Assembly (NCBI RefSeq): GCF_029760915.1
Contig: NZ_CP121685.1
Span: forward strand, 532,001-596,000
Length of the DNA: 64,000 bases
Direction: 5' to 3'
Origin: Olleya sp. YS
Lineage (GTDB): Bacteria > Bacteroidota > Bacteroidia > Flavobacteriales > Flavobacteriaceae
Positions 26,552 through 36,703 of the stretch are shown one piece after another. A program made the translations under genes and the position numbers. Numbering within the stretch: the first letter of the stretch is position 1; each line of letters starts with the position of its first letter. The notes under the pieces are model-generated. The model was not told the DNA's origin. It ran no database searches and was given only the letters and a program-made list of their open reading frames with translations.

Positions 26552-27893
26552 TTTGAAGTGCTTTTTTAATTTTTAAAACTTCTGCACCTATATCTCCAGC
26601 TCCTATAGTTAAAATAATATCTGCTGTACTTTCTTTTATATTTTTAATTAAAGTGTCTTTGGTTACTAGTTTTTTATTTTTTGAAGTCATTAAACTAAAT
26701 AACCATTCTGAAGTCACACCGTCAATTGGTAACTCTCTTGCTGGATAAATATCTAACAATAAGACCTCATCAAATTGCGATAAACTTGTAGCAAATTCTT
26801 GAGCAAAATCTTGAGTCCTTGAAAACAAATGTGGTTGAAAAATGGCTAATACTTTTTTATTAGGATACATTTCTCTAACTGCCTGATGGACTGCATTAAT
26901 TTCTTCTGGATGATGTGCATAATCATCGATATACACTAAATTATCTGTCTTTATCTGATAAGTAAATCTACGCATTACACCTTTATAAGACGCTAAAGCT
27001 TTGGCGAGCTGCTGGACAGGGACTCCATATTCTACAGACATCGCCAGAGCGACTAAAGCATTTGATAAATTATGTCTACCAGGTAGGTTAAATTGCAAAT
27101 TTTTAAGCACTGTTTTTGGTGTTTTTACATCAAAAACATAGGTGCCATTTTCTATTGTTATGTTTTGTGCAGCATAATCTGCATCATCATCTATTCCGTA
27201 AGTTATTCCTTTAATTGGAAGACCATTTTTGACAAATAATTTTCCGTTAGGTTTTAATTGTTTTGTAAAATCTTCAAACGAAGCTATCAATGCTGAAGCA
27301 TCTCCATAAATATCTAAATGGTCTGCATCCATGGACGTGATACAAGCCATATCTGGATGTAAGGTTAGGAAGGAACGATCAAACTCGTCTGCCTCAACCA
27401 CACTCACCTCAGTTCCGTTAAGAATTAAATTGGAATTGTAATTTTCGCTAATTCCGCCCAAAAATGCAGTTAGTGGTACATTACACTCGTGTAACAAATG
27501 CCCTAAAATACTAGTTGTAGTTGTTTTACCATGTGTACCAGCAACTGCTAAACAAAACGTATTTTGAGTAATTAACCCTAATACCTGCGAGCGTTTTAAA
27601 ACAGTAAACCCATTGTTTTTAAAGTAAGTCAGCTCCATGTGACTTTTAGGCACTGCAGGTGTATAAATAATTAAGGTCGTTTCTGGATTTAAAAAACGGT
27701 TATCCAAATTAGCTACAGAATCTTTAAAATGAATGGCGATATCTAAATCTACAAGACTATCTGTAATATGTGTTTTAGTTTTATCATAACCAGCAACACA
27801 CTTACCATTGGCTTTAAAATAGCGTGCTAATGCAGACATACCTATGCCTCCAATACCTATAAAGTAAATGTTATGTATGTTATTTAAATTCAT
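26541..27893 (-). CDS. murC: UDP-N-acetylmuramate-L-alanine ligase
   Basis: MurC adds L-Ala to UDP-MurNAc in the cytoplasm, the first peptide step of peptidoglycan synthesis. Motifs: IYFIGIGGIGMSALARYF near residue 9 (UDP-binding Rossmann region), the P-loop AVAGTHGKTTTTSILGHLL near 115, the VVEADEFDRSFL metal region near 174, and YIDDYAHHPEEINAV near 316, with the invariant DYAHHP. Length 450 residues. It overlaps murG by one base and ftsQ by 11 bases. Confidence 0.97.
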   Translation of the reverse strand: MNLNNIHNIYFIGIGGIGMSALARYFKANGKCVAGYDKTKTHITDSLVDLDIAIHFKDSVANLDNRFLNPETTLIIYTPAVPKSHMELTYFKNNGFTVLKRSQVLGLITQNTFCLAVAGTHGKTTTTSILGHLLHECNVPLTAFLGGISENYNSNLILNGTEVSVVEADEFDRSFLTLHPDMACITSMDADHLDIYGDASALIASFEDFTKQLKPNGKLFVKNGLPIKGITYGIDDDADYAAQNITIENGTYVFDVKTPKTVLKNLQFNLPGRHNLSNALVALAMSVEYGVPVQQLAKALASYKGVMRRFTYQIKTDNLVYIDDYAHHPEEINAVHQAVREMYPNKKVLAIFQPHLFSRTQDFAQEFATSLSQFDEVLLLDIYPARELPIDGVTSEWLFSLMTSKNKKLVTKDTLIKNIKESTADIILTIGAGDIGAEVLKIKKALQNES

Positions 27894-28999
27894 TACTTAT
27901 TTAGAAGTTTTTCTACTTCGTCTGCGATATCTTTTGTAGCATTAACTAATGCTAATTTTTTTATATTTTTACTTAACTCTTCTTGTTTTTCTCTTGAAGC
28001 TACTAATTGCCCAAATTTATTTTTAAAGTCTACTTTTAAATCTTCTTGTGCTATTAAAAGTGCTGCATTTTCATTTACAATAGCTGCAGCATTTTTGGTT
28101 TGATGGTCTTCTGCAACATATGGAGAAGGCACAAAAATGGTTGGCTTACCAACTATACACAGCTCGCTTACAGAACTTGCTCCAGCTCGAGAAATAATAA
28201 AATCTGCAGCTGCATAAGCATAATCCATTCTGTTTATAAATTGATGCACTTGTACATGCTTTGTGTTTCCGTAAAGTTTATAATTTTGGTAGTATAACTT
28301 TCCACATTGCCATATGATTTGAATGTTTAGCGTTTGCAAAAAATCCAATTCATTAACCATTAATTCGTTAATCGCTTTTGCACCAAGACTCCCTCCTAAA
28401 ACCAATAAGGTTTGTTTGCCTTCTTCTAATTGAAAATGCTTGATGGCTTCAACTCTTTTAGAGGAAATGTCTAATAAATCTTGACGCACAGGATTACCTG
28501 TTTTTATAATTTTGTTGGCAGGAAAAAAACGCTCTAATCCATTATAGGCAACACAAATTTTTTGAACTTTTTTTGATAATAATTTATTAGTGATTCCTGG
28601 ATATGAGTTTTGTTCTTGAATTAAACTTGGAATTCCTTTTGAAGTAGCTACTTGTAAAAGAGGTCCACTTGCAAAACCACCAGTTCCAATTGCTACGTCA
28701 GGTTTAAACTGATTTACAATTTGTCTAGCATTCCATAAGCTATTTATTAACTTAAATGGAAACATCATATTTTTAAGCGTTAGTTTTCTTTGAATACCAG
28801 AAATCCATAACCCTTTTATAGCATAACCTGCTTGCGGAACTTTTTCCATTTCCATACGGTCTTTAGCTCCAACAAATAAAAATTCTGCGTTTGGAAAACG
28901 TCTTTTTAATTCGTTAGCTATCGCAATTGCAGGATAGATGTGACCACCTGTTCCGCCACCACTTAAAATAATTTTATATGCTTTGTTTGTGTTACTCAC
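27893..28999 (-). CDS. murG: Lipid II synthase MurG (N-acetylglucosaminyltransferase)
   Basis: MurG adds GlcNAc to lipid I on the inner membrane face, giving lipid II. The GT-B glycosyltransferase motifs are present: [18 protein letters not shown] (11-28), [16 protein letters not shown] near 104, [16 protein letters not shown] near 200 and the UDP-sugar site [18 protein letters not shown] near 271, with HQTKNAAA following. The start codon is GTG at 28999 (V-S-N-T-N-K). Length 368. It lies 2 bases after ftsW and overlaps murC by one base. Confidence 0.97.
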   Translation of the reverse strand: MSNTNKAYKIILSGGGTGGHIYPAIAIANELKRRFPNAEFLFVGAKDRMEMEKVPQAGYAIKGLWISGIQRKLTLKNMMFPFKLINSLWNARQIVNQFKPDVAIGTGGFASGPLLQVATSKGIPSLIQEQNSYPGITNKLLSKKVQKICVAYNGLERFFPANKIIKTGNPVRQDLLDISSKRVEAIKHFQLEEGKQTLLVLGGSLGAKAINELMVNELDFLQTLNIQIIWQCGKLYYQNYKLYGNTKHVQVHQFINRMDYAYAAADFIISRAGASSVSELCIVGKPTIFVPSPYVAEDHQTKNAAAIVNENAALLIAQEDLKVDFKNKFGQLVASREKQEELSKNIKKLALVNATKDIADEVEKLLNK

Positions 29000-29001
29000 T
29001 T

Positions 29002-30207
29002 TTAATCCTCTAATGTTTCTGATAAAATCTCTAACGGATTCTCTACAACTACTTGTTTTTCTTTTTGTATAATTTCTTCACGCTTTGCACTAACGCTTAA
29101 AATAATACCAATTGCTAAACAGGTCATCCAAATACTAGTCCCACCACTACTTATTAATGGTAGTGTCTGTCCTGTTACAGGAAACAACTCAACTGCTACA
29201 GCCATATTTATCATTGCTTGAAAAATAATGGGTATACCTACACCCAATACTAATAACTTACCAAAAATGGTATCTGCTTTTTGTGCGACAATTATGATTC
29301 TAAATAATAACCACATATATAAAATCATTAAAGCAAAACCACCTAACAATCCATATTCTTCAACAATTATGGCGTAAATAAAATCTGAAGACGATTGCGG
29401 TAAAAAGTTTTTTTGAATACTTTTTCCAGAACCAACACCAACAACTCCTCCTGATGCTATTGCTATTTTAGCTTTCTCTATTTGGTAATCTTCTTCTGTG
29501 TCTTCTCCATTAAAAAAACTTTCAATTCTACTAGTCCAAGTATCAACTCTATTAGGCATAGCTTCAGGAAATGCTCTTGCGATTAATACAAACAATGCTA
29601 AGCCTGCAACTCCTGCTAAGCCCATTGCAATAAGATATCTTAATGGATAACCACCTAAAAATAGTAATGCGCAAGCCATCACAAAAATAATAGCTGTTGT
29701 AGAAAAATTAGATGGTAAAATAAGTGCTAATATGATAAAAACCGGAATCCAAAGAGGTAATATAGACTCTTTAAATGTGATGGTTTTATCTTTAATTTTT
29801 GATAAATATCTCGCGATGTAAACCATTAATACTACTGCTGCCAAAGTAGACGTTTGAAAAGACATATTAACAAACGGTATGCGTATCCAACGACTAGCAT
29901 TAGCACCTTGTATTGTGGTGCCTTGTAAAATAGTCAATATTAATAACACAAATACAATTGGCAACATCACCATAGATAAGCCTCTAAAGTATCGGTACGG
30001 AATTTTATGCACACCATACATAATAGAAAACCCTAAAAATAAATGCATGAAATGTTTAACAAAATAACCAAAGGTATTTCCATCGCCACCAATATATGCT
30101 AAGTTACTTGCTGCACTGTAAACAGGCAAAAAAGAAAATATAGCTAATAGTGCAGCTATTGCCCATATTAACCTGTCTCCTTTTATGTTATTAAATACTG
30201 TTTGCAT
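29002..30207 (-). CDS. ftsW: Septal peptidoglycan glycosyltransferase FtsW (SEDS family)
   Basis: FtsW is the multi-spanning SEDS polymerase that works with the FtsI transpeptidase. About ten hydrophobic helices are visible, with the SEDS signatures [23 protein letters not shown] and the C-terminal [18 protein letters not shown] prefer the ATG at 30207 ([17 protein letters not shown]), since family members I recall begin at this point; an in-frame ATG at 30228 would add seven residues. A 6-bp hairpin (TTTCCC-AAA-GGGAAA, 30228-30242) sits immediately upstream. The 61-base gap to murD before the longer ORF start is one of the larger gaps inside this operon. Confidence 0.94.
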   Translation of the reverse strand: MQTVFNNIKGDRLIWAIAALLAIFSFLPVYSAASNLAYIGGDGNTFGYFVKHFMHLFLGFSIMYGVHKIPYRYFRGLSMVMLPIVFVLLILTILQGTTIQGANASRWIRIPFVNMSFQTSTLAAVVLMVYIARYLSKIKDKTITFKESILPLWIPVFIILALILPSNFSTTAIIFVMACALLFLGGYPLRYLIAMGLAGVAGLALFVLIARAFPEAMPNRVDTWTSRIESFFNGEDTEEDYQIEKAKIAIASGGVVGVGSGKSIQKNFLPQSSSDFIYAIIVEEYGLLGGFALMILYMWLLFRIIIVAQKADTIFGKLLVLGVGIPIIFQAMINMAVAVELFPVTGQTLPLISSGGTSIWMTCLAIGIILSVSAKREEIIQKEKQVVVENPLEILSETLED

Positions 30208-30289
30208 CACATCTACCCTTACGGACATTTCCCAAAGGGAAAGATTTTTTTATTAATGTTTTTTAGATTTCTTCCTATACAGGAATTTG

Positions 30290-31621
30290 TTATAAATTTC
30301 TTACTGCATCTTTAAATTGACGACCTCTATCTTCATAATTTTCAAATAAATCAAAACTTGCACAAGCTGGTGATAGTAATACATTATCTCCTGCTTCCGC
30401 AATTTTGTATGCTATTTTTACAGCTTCACTCATAAACTGAGTTTCTACGATAATATCAACCATTTTCCCAAAGCTTGCCATAAGTTTTTCATTATCTACA
30501 CCTAAACAAACAATAGCCTTTACTTTTTCATTTATAAACGGATACAACTCTTCATAATTATTTCCTTTATCTACACCTCCAACTATCCAAACTGTTGGTG
30601 CTTCCATACTTTCTAACGCAAAATACGTTGCATTAACATTGGTAGCTTTAGAGTCGTTTATGTACTGTACTTTATTAATCTTCAATACATTTTCTAATCG
30701 ATGCTCTACACCTTGAAAGTTTTCTAAACTTTCACGAATAGTTTGTTTTCTAATTTTAAGTAAATGTGCTACTGTAGAAGCAGCCATTGCGTTTTTAATG
30801 TTGTGTTTACCCTCTAATGCGATGTTTTTTGTTGGCATAATTATCTGGTTATTATCTATGGTTATCTTAATATTATCTTGATCTAAATACGCTCCGTTTT
30901 CAATTGTTTTGGTTAGTGAAAACGGTAATAGTGTGGATTGAATGGAATTGTTTTTTAGGTACTCTATAATCACTTCATCATCCGCATCATAAATCAAATA
31001 ATCGTCTTTAGTTTGATTTTGAGCTATTCTGAATTTTGAAGCGATATAGTTTTCAAACTTATAATCGTAGCGATCTAAATGATCTGGAACAATATTAGTT
31101 ATGATGGCTATTTTAGGATTAAAATTGAAACAACCATCTAATTGAAAACTGCTAATTTCTAACACATAATTATCAAAATCATGATTCAAAACTTGCTTTG
31201 CAAAACTGTCACCAATATTACCTGCTAAACCAACATTTATCTCTTGATTTAACACGTGATGCGTTAACATAGATGTTGTGGTTTTACCATTACTTCCTGT
31301 AATGGCTACAATGGTAGCATTAGTATATTTTGAAGCAAATTCTATTTCAGAAATTACCGGAATACCCTTTTTTAAAAGTGCTTTTACCATAGGCACCTTA
31401 TCTGGTATTCCTGGGCTTTTCATCACGACATCTGCATTTAAAATTTTAGCTTCTGTGTGCTGTTGGTCTTCCCATTCAATATTATTATTTATAAGAACGT
31501 TTTTATATTTTTCTTTTATTATTCCTTTATCAGAAACAAAAACTTCGTAGCCTTTTGCCTGCCCTAAAAGTGCTGTGCCTACTCCACTTTCTCCTCCTCC
31601 TAATACTACTAAGCGTTTCAT
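30290..31621 (-). CDS. murD: UDP-N-acetylmuramoylalanine-D-glutamate ligase
   Basis: MurD adds D-Glu to UDP-MurNAc-L-Ala. The 443-residue protein has RLVVLGGGESGVGTALLG at the N-terminus, the Mur ligase P-loop VAITGSNGKTTTSMLTHHVL near 106, the metal-site segment IVPDHLDRYDYKFENY near 180, and YINDSKATNVNATYFALES near 315, with the typical DSKATN motif. The C-terminal LLSPACASFDLFENYEDRG motif completes the family signature. It lies one base after mraY. Confidence 0.97.
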   Translation of the reverse strand: MKRLVVLGGGESGVGTALLGQAKGYEVFVSDKGIIKEKYKNVLINNNIEWEDQQHTEAKILNADVVMKSPGIPDKVPMVKALLKKGIPVISEIEFASKYTNATIVAITGSNGKTTTSMLTHHVLNQEINVGLAGNIGDSFAKQVLNHDFDNYVLEISSFQLDGCFNFNPKIAIITNIVPDHLDRYDYKFENYIASKFRIAQNQTKDDYLIYDADDEVIIEYLKNNSIQSTLLPFSLTKTIENGAYLDQDNIKITIDNNQIIMPTKNIALEGKHNIKNAMAASTVAHLLKIRKQTIRESLENFQGVEHRLENVLKINKVQYINDSKATNVNATYFALESMEAPTVWIVGGVDKGNNYEELYPFINEKVKAIVCLGVDNEKLMASFGKMVDIIVETQFMSEAVKIAYKIAEAGDNVLLSPACASFDLFENYEDRGRQFKDAVRNL

Positions 31622-31622
31622 T

Positions 31623-32855
31623 TTATCTTAATTTCAAGGTCACAATGGATAGTATGGCTAGAAAAATTCCGACAATCCAAAACCGTGTCACTATTTTACT
31701 TTCGTGATATCCTTTTTTCTGATAGTGATGGTGTAAAGGCGACATTAAAAATACACGTCGTCCTTCACCATACTTTTTTCTTGTATATTTAAAATAGGTG
31801 ACTTGTATAATGACTGATAAAGATTCTGCAAAGAAGATTCCGCATAGTAAAGGAATTAGTAATTCCTTTCTAACCGCAACTGCTATAACTGCAATCACAC
31901 CACCAATAGTTAAACTTCCAGTATCACCCATAAAGACTTGTGCTGGATAGGTATTGTACCATAAAAATCCAATGAGAGCTCCCACAAAAGCAGCTATAAA
32001 CACTACCATTTCACCTAAACGAGGGATGAACATAACATTGAGATAATCTGAGAATACGATGTTTCCAGAAATGAAAGCAAAAATGGCTAATGCAAATACA
32101 ATTATGGCAGAACTACCTGCTGCTAATCCGTCTATTCCATCTGTTAGATTAGCTCCATTAGAAACAGCTGTTACTATAAAAATGACAATTGGGATAAAAA
32201 TTAACCACGCATATTTTGCATAATCATCTCCCATCCATGTTATTAAATCTGAGTAATCAAACTCGTTATCCTTTACAAAAGGAATAGTTGTTTTAAGCGA
32301 TTGCTCTTCTACATTAAACTCCCTTGGTGAATTTTGAGTGATTAATTCGGTTTCATAAATTGGATTAACTTTTTCAGTCTTGATGGTGATTCCTGGGTGA
32401 AAATACATGATTGCACCAACAAACAAGCCTAACCCAACTTGACCCATAACTTTAAATTTTCCGCTAAGTCCAGCTTTATCTTTTTTAAATACTTTTATAT
32501 AATCATCTGTAAAGCCAACAGCTCCCATCCAAAGCATGGTAACAATTAGCATAACTACATAAATATTATCTAATTTGGCTAATAACAATACAGGAATTAA
32601 AGTTGCTAATATGATTATAATTCCACCCATAGTAGGTGTACCAGCTTTTTCTAACTGTCCTTCTAAACCTAAATCTCTAACCGATTCTCCAACTTGTTTT
32701 TTCTGTAATGCAACTATAATACGTTTACCGAAAATTGTAGAAAACAACAAGGATAATATGATTGCTAAAGCAGCTCTAAAGGTGATAAATTGAAACACAC
32801 TTGCTCCAGGCATTTGGTATTGTTTTTCTAAAAATTCAAATAAGTAGTATAACAT
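31623..32855 (-). CDS. mraY: Phospho-N-acetylmuramoyl-pentapeptide transferase
   Basis: MraY joins UDP-MurNAc-pentapeptide to undecaprenyl phosphate, forming lipid I in the inner membrane. The 410-residue protein has about ten transmembrane helices and the conserved loops [33 protein letters not shown] (DDxxK), [24 protein letters not shown] and [18 protein letters not shown]. It is longer than E. coli MraY (360) because of an insertion of about 50 residues near 160-210 ([12 protein letters not shown]...), as I recall for this phylum. It lies between murE and murD. Confidence 0.97.
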   Translation of the reverse strand: MLYYLFEFLEKQYQMPGASVFQFITFRAALAIILSLLFSTIFGKRIIVALQKKQVGESVRDLGLEGQLEKAGTPTMGGIIIILATLIPVLLLAKLDNIYVVMLIVTMLWMGAVGFTDDYIKVFKKDKAGLSGKFKVMGQVGLGLFVGAIMYFHPGITIKTEKVNPIYETELITQNSPREFNVEEQSLKTTIPFVKDNEFDYSDLITWMGDDYAKYAWLIFIPIVIFIVTAVSNGANLTDGIDGLAAGSSAIIVFALAIFAFISGNIVFSDYLNVMFIPRLGEMVVFIAAFVGALIGFLWYNTYPAQVFMGDTGSLTIGGVIAVIAVAVRKELLIPLLCGIFFAESLSVIIQVTYFKYTRKKYGEGRRVFLMSPLHHHYQKKGYHESKIVTRFWIVGIFLAILSIVTLKLR

Positions 32856-32869
32856 TTATGTTGGTTTTT

Positions 32870-34333
32870 CTATTTCTGTAATTGTTTTAAAAATTCTTTA
32901 ACCATTTTAAAGTCATCAAAATCATGACGCTTACCATTAACTTCTTGATAGGTTTCATGTCCTTTACCTGCTATTAAAATGATGTCGTTAGGATTTGCCA
33001 ATTGACAAGCTGTTTTAATGGCTTGTTTTCTATCTACTATGGACATTGTTTTTTTAAAGTTTTGAGGCTCGACACCTTTTTCAATCTCTTCAATAATAGC
33101 TTCTGGTTTTTCGCTTCTTGGATTGTCACTAGTAAAAATGACTTTAGTACTTAAGGCAGAAGCAATGTGACCCATTTTTGGACGTTTAGTGGCATCTCTA
33201 TCTCCACCACAGCCCACAACAGTAATCACTTCTTCATTTTTGGTTCTAATATCATTGATAGTTTCCAATACATTTTGCAAGGCATCTGGTGTGTGTGCAT
33301 AATCTACAATAGCAGTTATTTTATCGTCAGATATTAAAAACTGAAATCGTCCACTAACACTTTCAAGTTCACTAATAAGTCTTAAAGTTTCTTCTTTTTC
33401 AAGACCAAGTAATTCTGCAGTAGCGAAAATGGCTAGAATATTATACGCGTTAAATGTGCCTATTAATCTTACCCAAACTTCATTACCATTTAGCTTTAAT
33501 AACAAGCCATTAAACTGGTTTTCTAAAATTTGTGCTTTATAATCTGCGAAGCTTTTTAAAGCATATGTGTATTGCTTTGCCTTAGTGTTTTGAAGCATCA
33601 CACTTCCATTTTTATCGTCTGCATTAGTTAGTGCAAACGCTGTTTTTGGCAACTCGTCAAAAAAGCGTTTTTTTACATCTCTGTATTCTGCAAACGTGTC
33701 GTGATAATCTAAATGGTCATGAGAGAGGTTTGTGAAAATACCGCCTTCAAATTTTAATCCAAGTGTGCGGTTTTGATGAATTCCATGAGAACTTACCTCC
33801 ATAAAGCAGAATTCTACACCTTCATCATTCATCATTTTTAAATATTGATTTATGGTCAATGAATCTGGCGTCGTATGCGTCGCTGGATATTCTGTGTTAT
33901 CCACCATAATTTTTACAGTTGATAACAATCCGACTTTATATCCCGCTTTTTTAAATAACTGATACAATAATGAAGCAATAGTGGTTTTACCATTTGTACC
34001 AGTTACACCGACTAATTTTAAATTCTCTGAAGGATTGCCATAAAAATTGGCTGCCATAATTGCTAACGCACGACTAGAATCATCAACCTGTATATAGGTT
34101 ATTCCAGATTTTGTCTTTTTTGGAAGTTGCTCGCAAACTATAGCAATAGCACCTTGTTTTACTGCATTTTCGATAAACTGATGTCCATCTGTCACACTAC
34201 CTTTTATAGCAACAAACACATCGTTAATAGCTACTTTACGAGAATTAAAATGAACATTGCGCACCAAAATATTAGTACTTCCCACTACCGCATCTAAGGT
34301 TACCTTATATAATATGTCTTTTAATGAATTCAC
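32870..34333 (-). CDS. murE: UDP-MurNAc-L-Ala-D-Glu:meso-diaminopimelate ligase
   Basis: MurE adds the third residue to the stem peptide. The P-loop VGVTGTNGKTTIASLLYQL is near residue 108 and the carbamylated-Lys region follows. The substrate motif reads TSDNPRSEKPEAI near 402: DNPR is the meso-diaminopimelate form (lysine-adding enzymes vary here), so the cell wall should be DAP type. Length 487. The start is GTG at 34333, whose GTGA overlaps the ftsI TGA stop, indicating coupled translation. murF does not follow; mraY does. Confidence 0.96.
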   Translation of the reverse strand: MNSLKDILYKVTLDAVVGSTNILVRNVHFNSRKVAINDVFVAIKGSVTDGHQFIENAVKQGAIAIVCEQLPKKTKSGITYIQVDDSSRALAIMAANFYGNPSENLKLVGVTGTNGKTTIASLLYQLFKKAGYKVGLLSTVKIMVDNTEYPATHTTPDSLTINQYLKMMNDEGVEFCFMEVSSHGIHQNRTLGLKFEGGIFTNLSHDHLDYHDTFAEYRDVKKRFFDELPKTAFALTNADDKNGSVMLQNTKAKQYTYALKSFADYKAQILENQFNGLLLKLNGNEVWVRLIGTFNAYNILAIFATAELLGLEKEETLRLISELESVSGRFQFLISDDKITAIVDYAHTPDALQNVLETINDIRTKNEEVITVVGCGGDRDATKRPKMGHIASALSTKVIFTSDNPRSEKPEAIIEEIEKGVEPQNFKKTMSIVDRKQAIKTACQLANPNDIILIAGKGHETYQEVNGKRHDFDDFKMVKEFLKQLQK

Positions 34334-36336
34334 GAAGCTTCTAAAACTATGGTTTGATTATTTTTTAATTTGGTGTTTTTACTTACAGATTGGCTTTTTA
34401 CTGTTCCGACTCCTTGGCATTTTACATTAACTTTTACATTCATGTTTTCTAACAAAGCCAATGCATCCATAACAGGAAGACCAGTGACATCTGGCATAAT
34501 GGTTTTATAAGTTCTTGCTAGGTTATAATACCCTTCATATTCTTTTTCTACTGAAGCATCTTTAACCTGTAAAGAAGCCACTTGGTCAATTAATGGTGTG
34601 TCTGTAAATATTTTTTGAGCTATTTTTTTAAATACTGGTCCAGATACATCTGCACCATAAAATCCTTTTTTAATACTTGGTTTATGAATAATTACAATGC
34701 ACGAATATTTAGGAGTTTCTGAAGGAAAATAGCCAGCAAAAGAAGAAATGTACCTAGGGTTATCTGCCCAATCTTTCATCCAATATTCAACTCTGGCAGT
34801 TCCAGTTTTTCCGCTCATAGAAAAATAATCAGAGTACAAAGAACTACCGGTACCTCTAACTACTACGTTTTTAAGCATCTCTTTTGCAGCGTTAAGCGTT
34901 GCATCAGAGCATATCTTGTTATTTATAACTGTTTTTTCAAATACTTCTATAGTTTGATCTAAATCTTTAACTTCTTTGATAAATCTTGGCTTTACCATAA
35001 CACCATTATTAGCAACTGCGTTATAAAACGCTAGTGTTTGCAATGGTGTAATTTTAAGATTATATCCATAGGCTATGGATGGCAAAGCATTTCTGCTCCA
35101 CAATTTATCACCAGGTTTCGGCAATACTGGAGCACCTTCACCTTTAATAGATACTCCTAATTTTTTATCAAGATTCCAACTTCTTAAAATGTCTAGAAAT
35201 CGATTAGGGTCTTTTGCATACGCATTATCAATAACTGTAGCTAAACCAATATTTGAGGATACTTCTAACGCTTTTGCTACTGAAATTTTACCATGTCCAC
35301 GAGAATCTTTAATACCTCTACCATAAAACACTTTATACCCATTTCCTGTATCAACTACGTCTGATGTATCTACTTTTTTATCTTCCAAAGCAGCCATTAA
35401 AGCCATTAGTTTGAATGTAGAACCTGGTTCGTGCGCTTCGTAAACTGCATAGTTTCTTTTTTCGTAGTAATAACCAGCTTCTGTTTTTCCTAGATTGGAA
35501 ATTGCTTTAACTTCACCTGTTTTTACATCCATAACAACTACAGTTCCATGCTCTGCTTCATATAACTCTAATTGCTCTAATAATGCATGATGAGCTATAT
35601 CCTGAATATTAACATCTATAGTTGTATATACATCAAAACCATCTTTTGGCTCTACTTGATCGTAGTCTAAAATGGGTTTCCATTGTCCTTTACCAATTTT
35701 TTGTTTTAAACGCTTTCCATCTTTTCCTCTTAGATAATCTACACCAAAAGCACCATCAATTCCTGCTCTGGTTATATTGCCTTTATCATCTGTACGCTCA
35801 TAACCAATGGTACGTTGCGCAACTTCTCCTAAAGGATGTTCGCGTTTTACTTTTTGCTCTACTATTAGTCCGCCTTTAAAAGCGCCTAGTTTTAATAATG
35901 GAAACTCTCTAAATTTTAAATAATCCGAATACCCAATATTTTTAACTAAGGAGAAATAACGGTTTTTGTTTGCTCGAGCTTTTGCTAATTCTTTTTGATA
36001 ATAATTAGACGATTTACCTGTGTACTTAGCTAATGCGTCACTGAGTGGTTTTAACTGAGTTTTGAAGTTTTTTTCTGATGGTGTTACAGCATCAAATAAG
36101 ATATCGTACTTTGGAATTGACGTTGCCAACAAACTACCGTCAGCAGAATACACATTACCTCTATTAGCAGGAATAACCACATCTTTTAAAGTACGCTCAT
36201 CTGCTAAGGCTCTATATTTATCTCCATGAACCATTTGTATGGTGATTAATTTTCCAACCACCAAAAGTCCGAAGATGAACATACATCCTGCGACAAAATA
36301 CAATCTGTTTAATATGTTCTTTTCGTTAACTGACAC
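34330..36336 (-). CDS. ftsI: Septal penicillin-binding protein FtsI (PBP3-type transpeptidase) with PASTA domain
   Basis: This is the class B penicillin-binding protein that cross-links septal peptidoglycan. It has one N-terminal transmembrane helix, a dimerisation domain with ANRGNVYSADGSLLATS, then the transpeptidase: active-site EPGSTFKLMAL (SxxK near residue 303), SSN near 358 and SGKTGTARV near 505. A C-terminal PASTA domain (about 612-668, MPDVTGLPVMDALALL) is present; E. coli FtsI lacks one. I chose the GTG at 36336 (V-S-V-N-E-K-N-I-L-N-R), matching the usual family opening, rather than a TTG at 36369 that overlaps ftsL. It is 13 bases after ftsL. Confidence 0.94.
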   Translation of the reverse strand: MSVNEKNILNRLYFVAGCMFIFGLLVVGKLITIQMVHGDKYRALADERTLKDVVIPANRGNVYSADGSLLATSIPKYDILFDAVTPSEKNFKTQLKPLSDALAKYTGKSSNYYQKELAKARANKNRYFSLVKNIGYSDYLKFREFPLLKLGAFKGGLIVEQKVKREHPLGEVAQRTIGYERTDDKGNITRAGIDGAFGVDYLRGKDGKRLKQKIGKGQWKPILDYDQVEPKDGFDVYTTIDVNIQDIAHHALLEQLELYEAEHGTVVVMDVKTGEVKAISNLGKTEAGYYYEKRNYAVYEAHEPGSTFKLMALMAALEDKKVDTSDVVDTGNGYKVFYGRGIKDSRGHGKISVAKALEVSSNIGLATVIDNAYAKDPNRFLDILRSWNLDKKLGVSIKGEGAPVLPKPGDKLWSRNALPSIAYGYNLKITPLQTLAFYNAVANNGVMVKPRFIKEVKDLDQTIEVFEKTVINNKICSDATLNAAKEMLKNVVVRGTGSSLYSDYFSMSGKTGTARVEYWMKDWADNPRYISSFAGYFPSETPKYSCIVIIHKPSIKKGFYGADVSGPVFKKIAQKIFTDTPLIDQVASLQVKDASVEKEYEGYYNLARTYKTIMPDVTGLPVMDALALLENMNVKVNVKCQGVGTVKSQSVSKNTKLKNNQTIVLEAS

Positions 36337-36349
36337 GATTATTTTGAAC

Positions 36350-36667
36350 TTAGCTTTGTGGTTTAACAATTATCTTTTTTGGCGGAATTACTGAAGGCGC
36401 CAAACCCTTTTCTTTCATTTTTTTAACTACGGACGATTCCATTTTAAGTTGCATCAACTTGGTCCTTCCGTCATACAATTGAGACCGTAACTCTTTAACT
36501 TGATTATTAAGCTTAGCTATCTCATGTACTTTTTTATCCAAACTGTGCGAACTAGCAATCATTACAATTGCCAAAGCTGAAATAAACAGAATAAGCCTCC
36601 AGTTTTTAAAAGAGTCTTCGCTAACTAGAAATGTTCCTCTTAATATGCTGTAAATGCTTTTTTTCAT
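36350..36667 (-). CDS. ftsL: FtsL-like cell division protein
   Basis: The 105-residue protein has a short cytoplasmic N-terminus, one transmembrane helix (about 24-41, WRLILFISALAIVMIASS) and a coiled-coil periplasmic part (VHEIAKLNNQVKELRSQLYDGRTKLMQLK). This is the FtsL layout, part of the FtsQLB regulatory complex. Sequence similarity across FtsL proteins is very weak, so the call leans on position between rsmH and ftsI. The C-terminal tail has several Pro and Lys residues. Confidence 0.88.
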   Translation of the reverse strand: MKKSIYSILRGTFLVSEDSFKNWRLILFISALAIVMIASSHSLDKKVHEIAKLNNQVKELRSQLYDGRTKLMQLKMESSVVKKMKEKGLAPSVIPPKKIIVKPQS

Positions 36668-36703
36668 TTTTTTTAGCTTTTCGCTACTAGCACGACTTAA
36701 ATT

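Noticed and set aside
35622-35879. Plus-strand frame inside ftsI
   Set aside because: It lies wholly within ftsI on the opposite strand with low-complexity composition.
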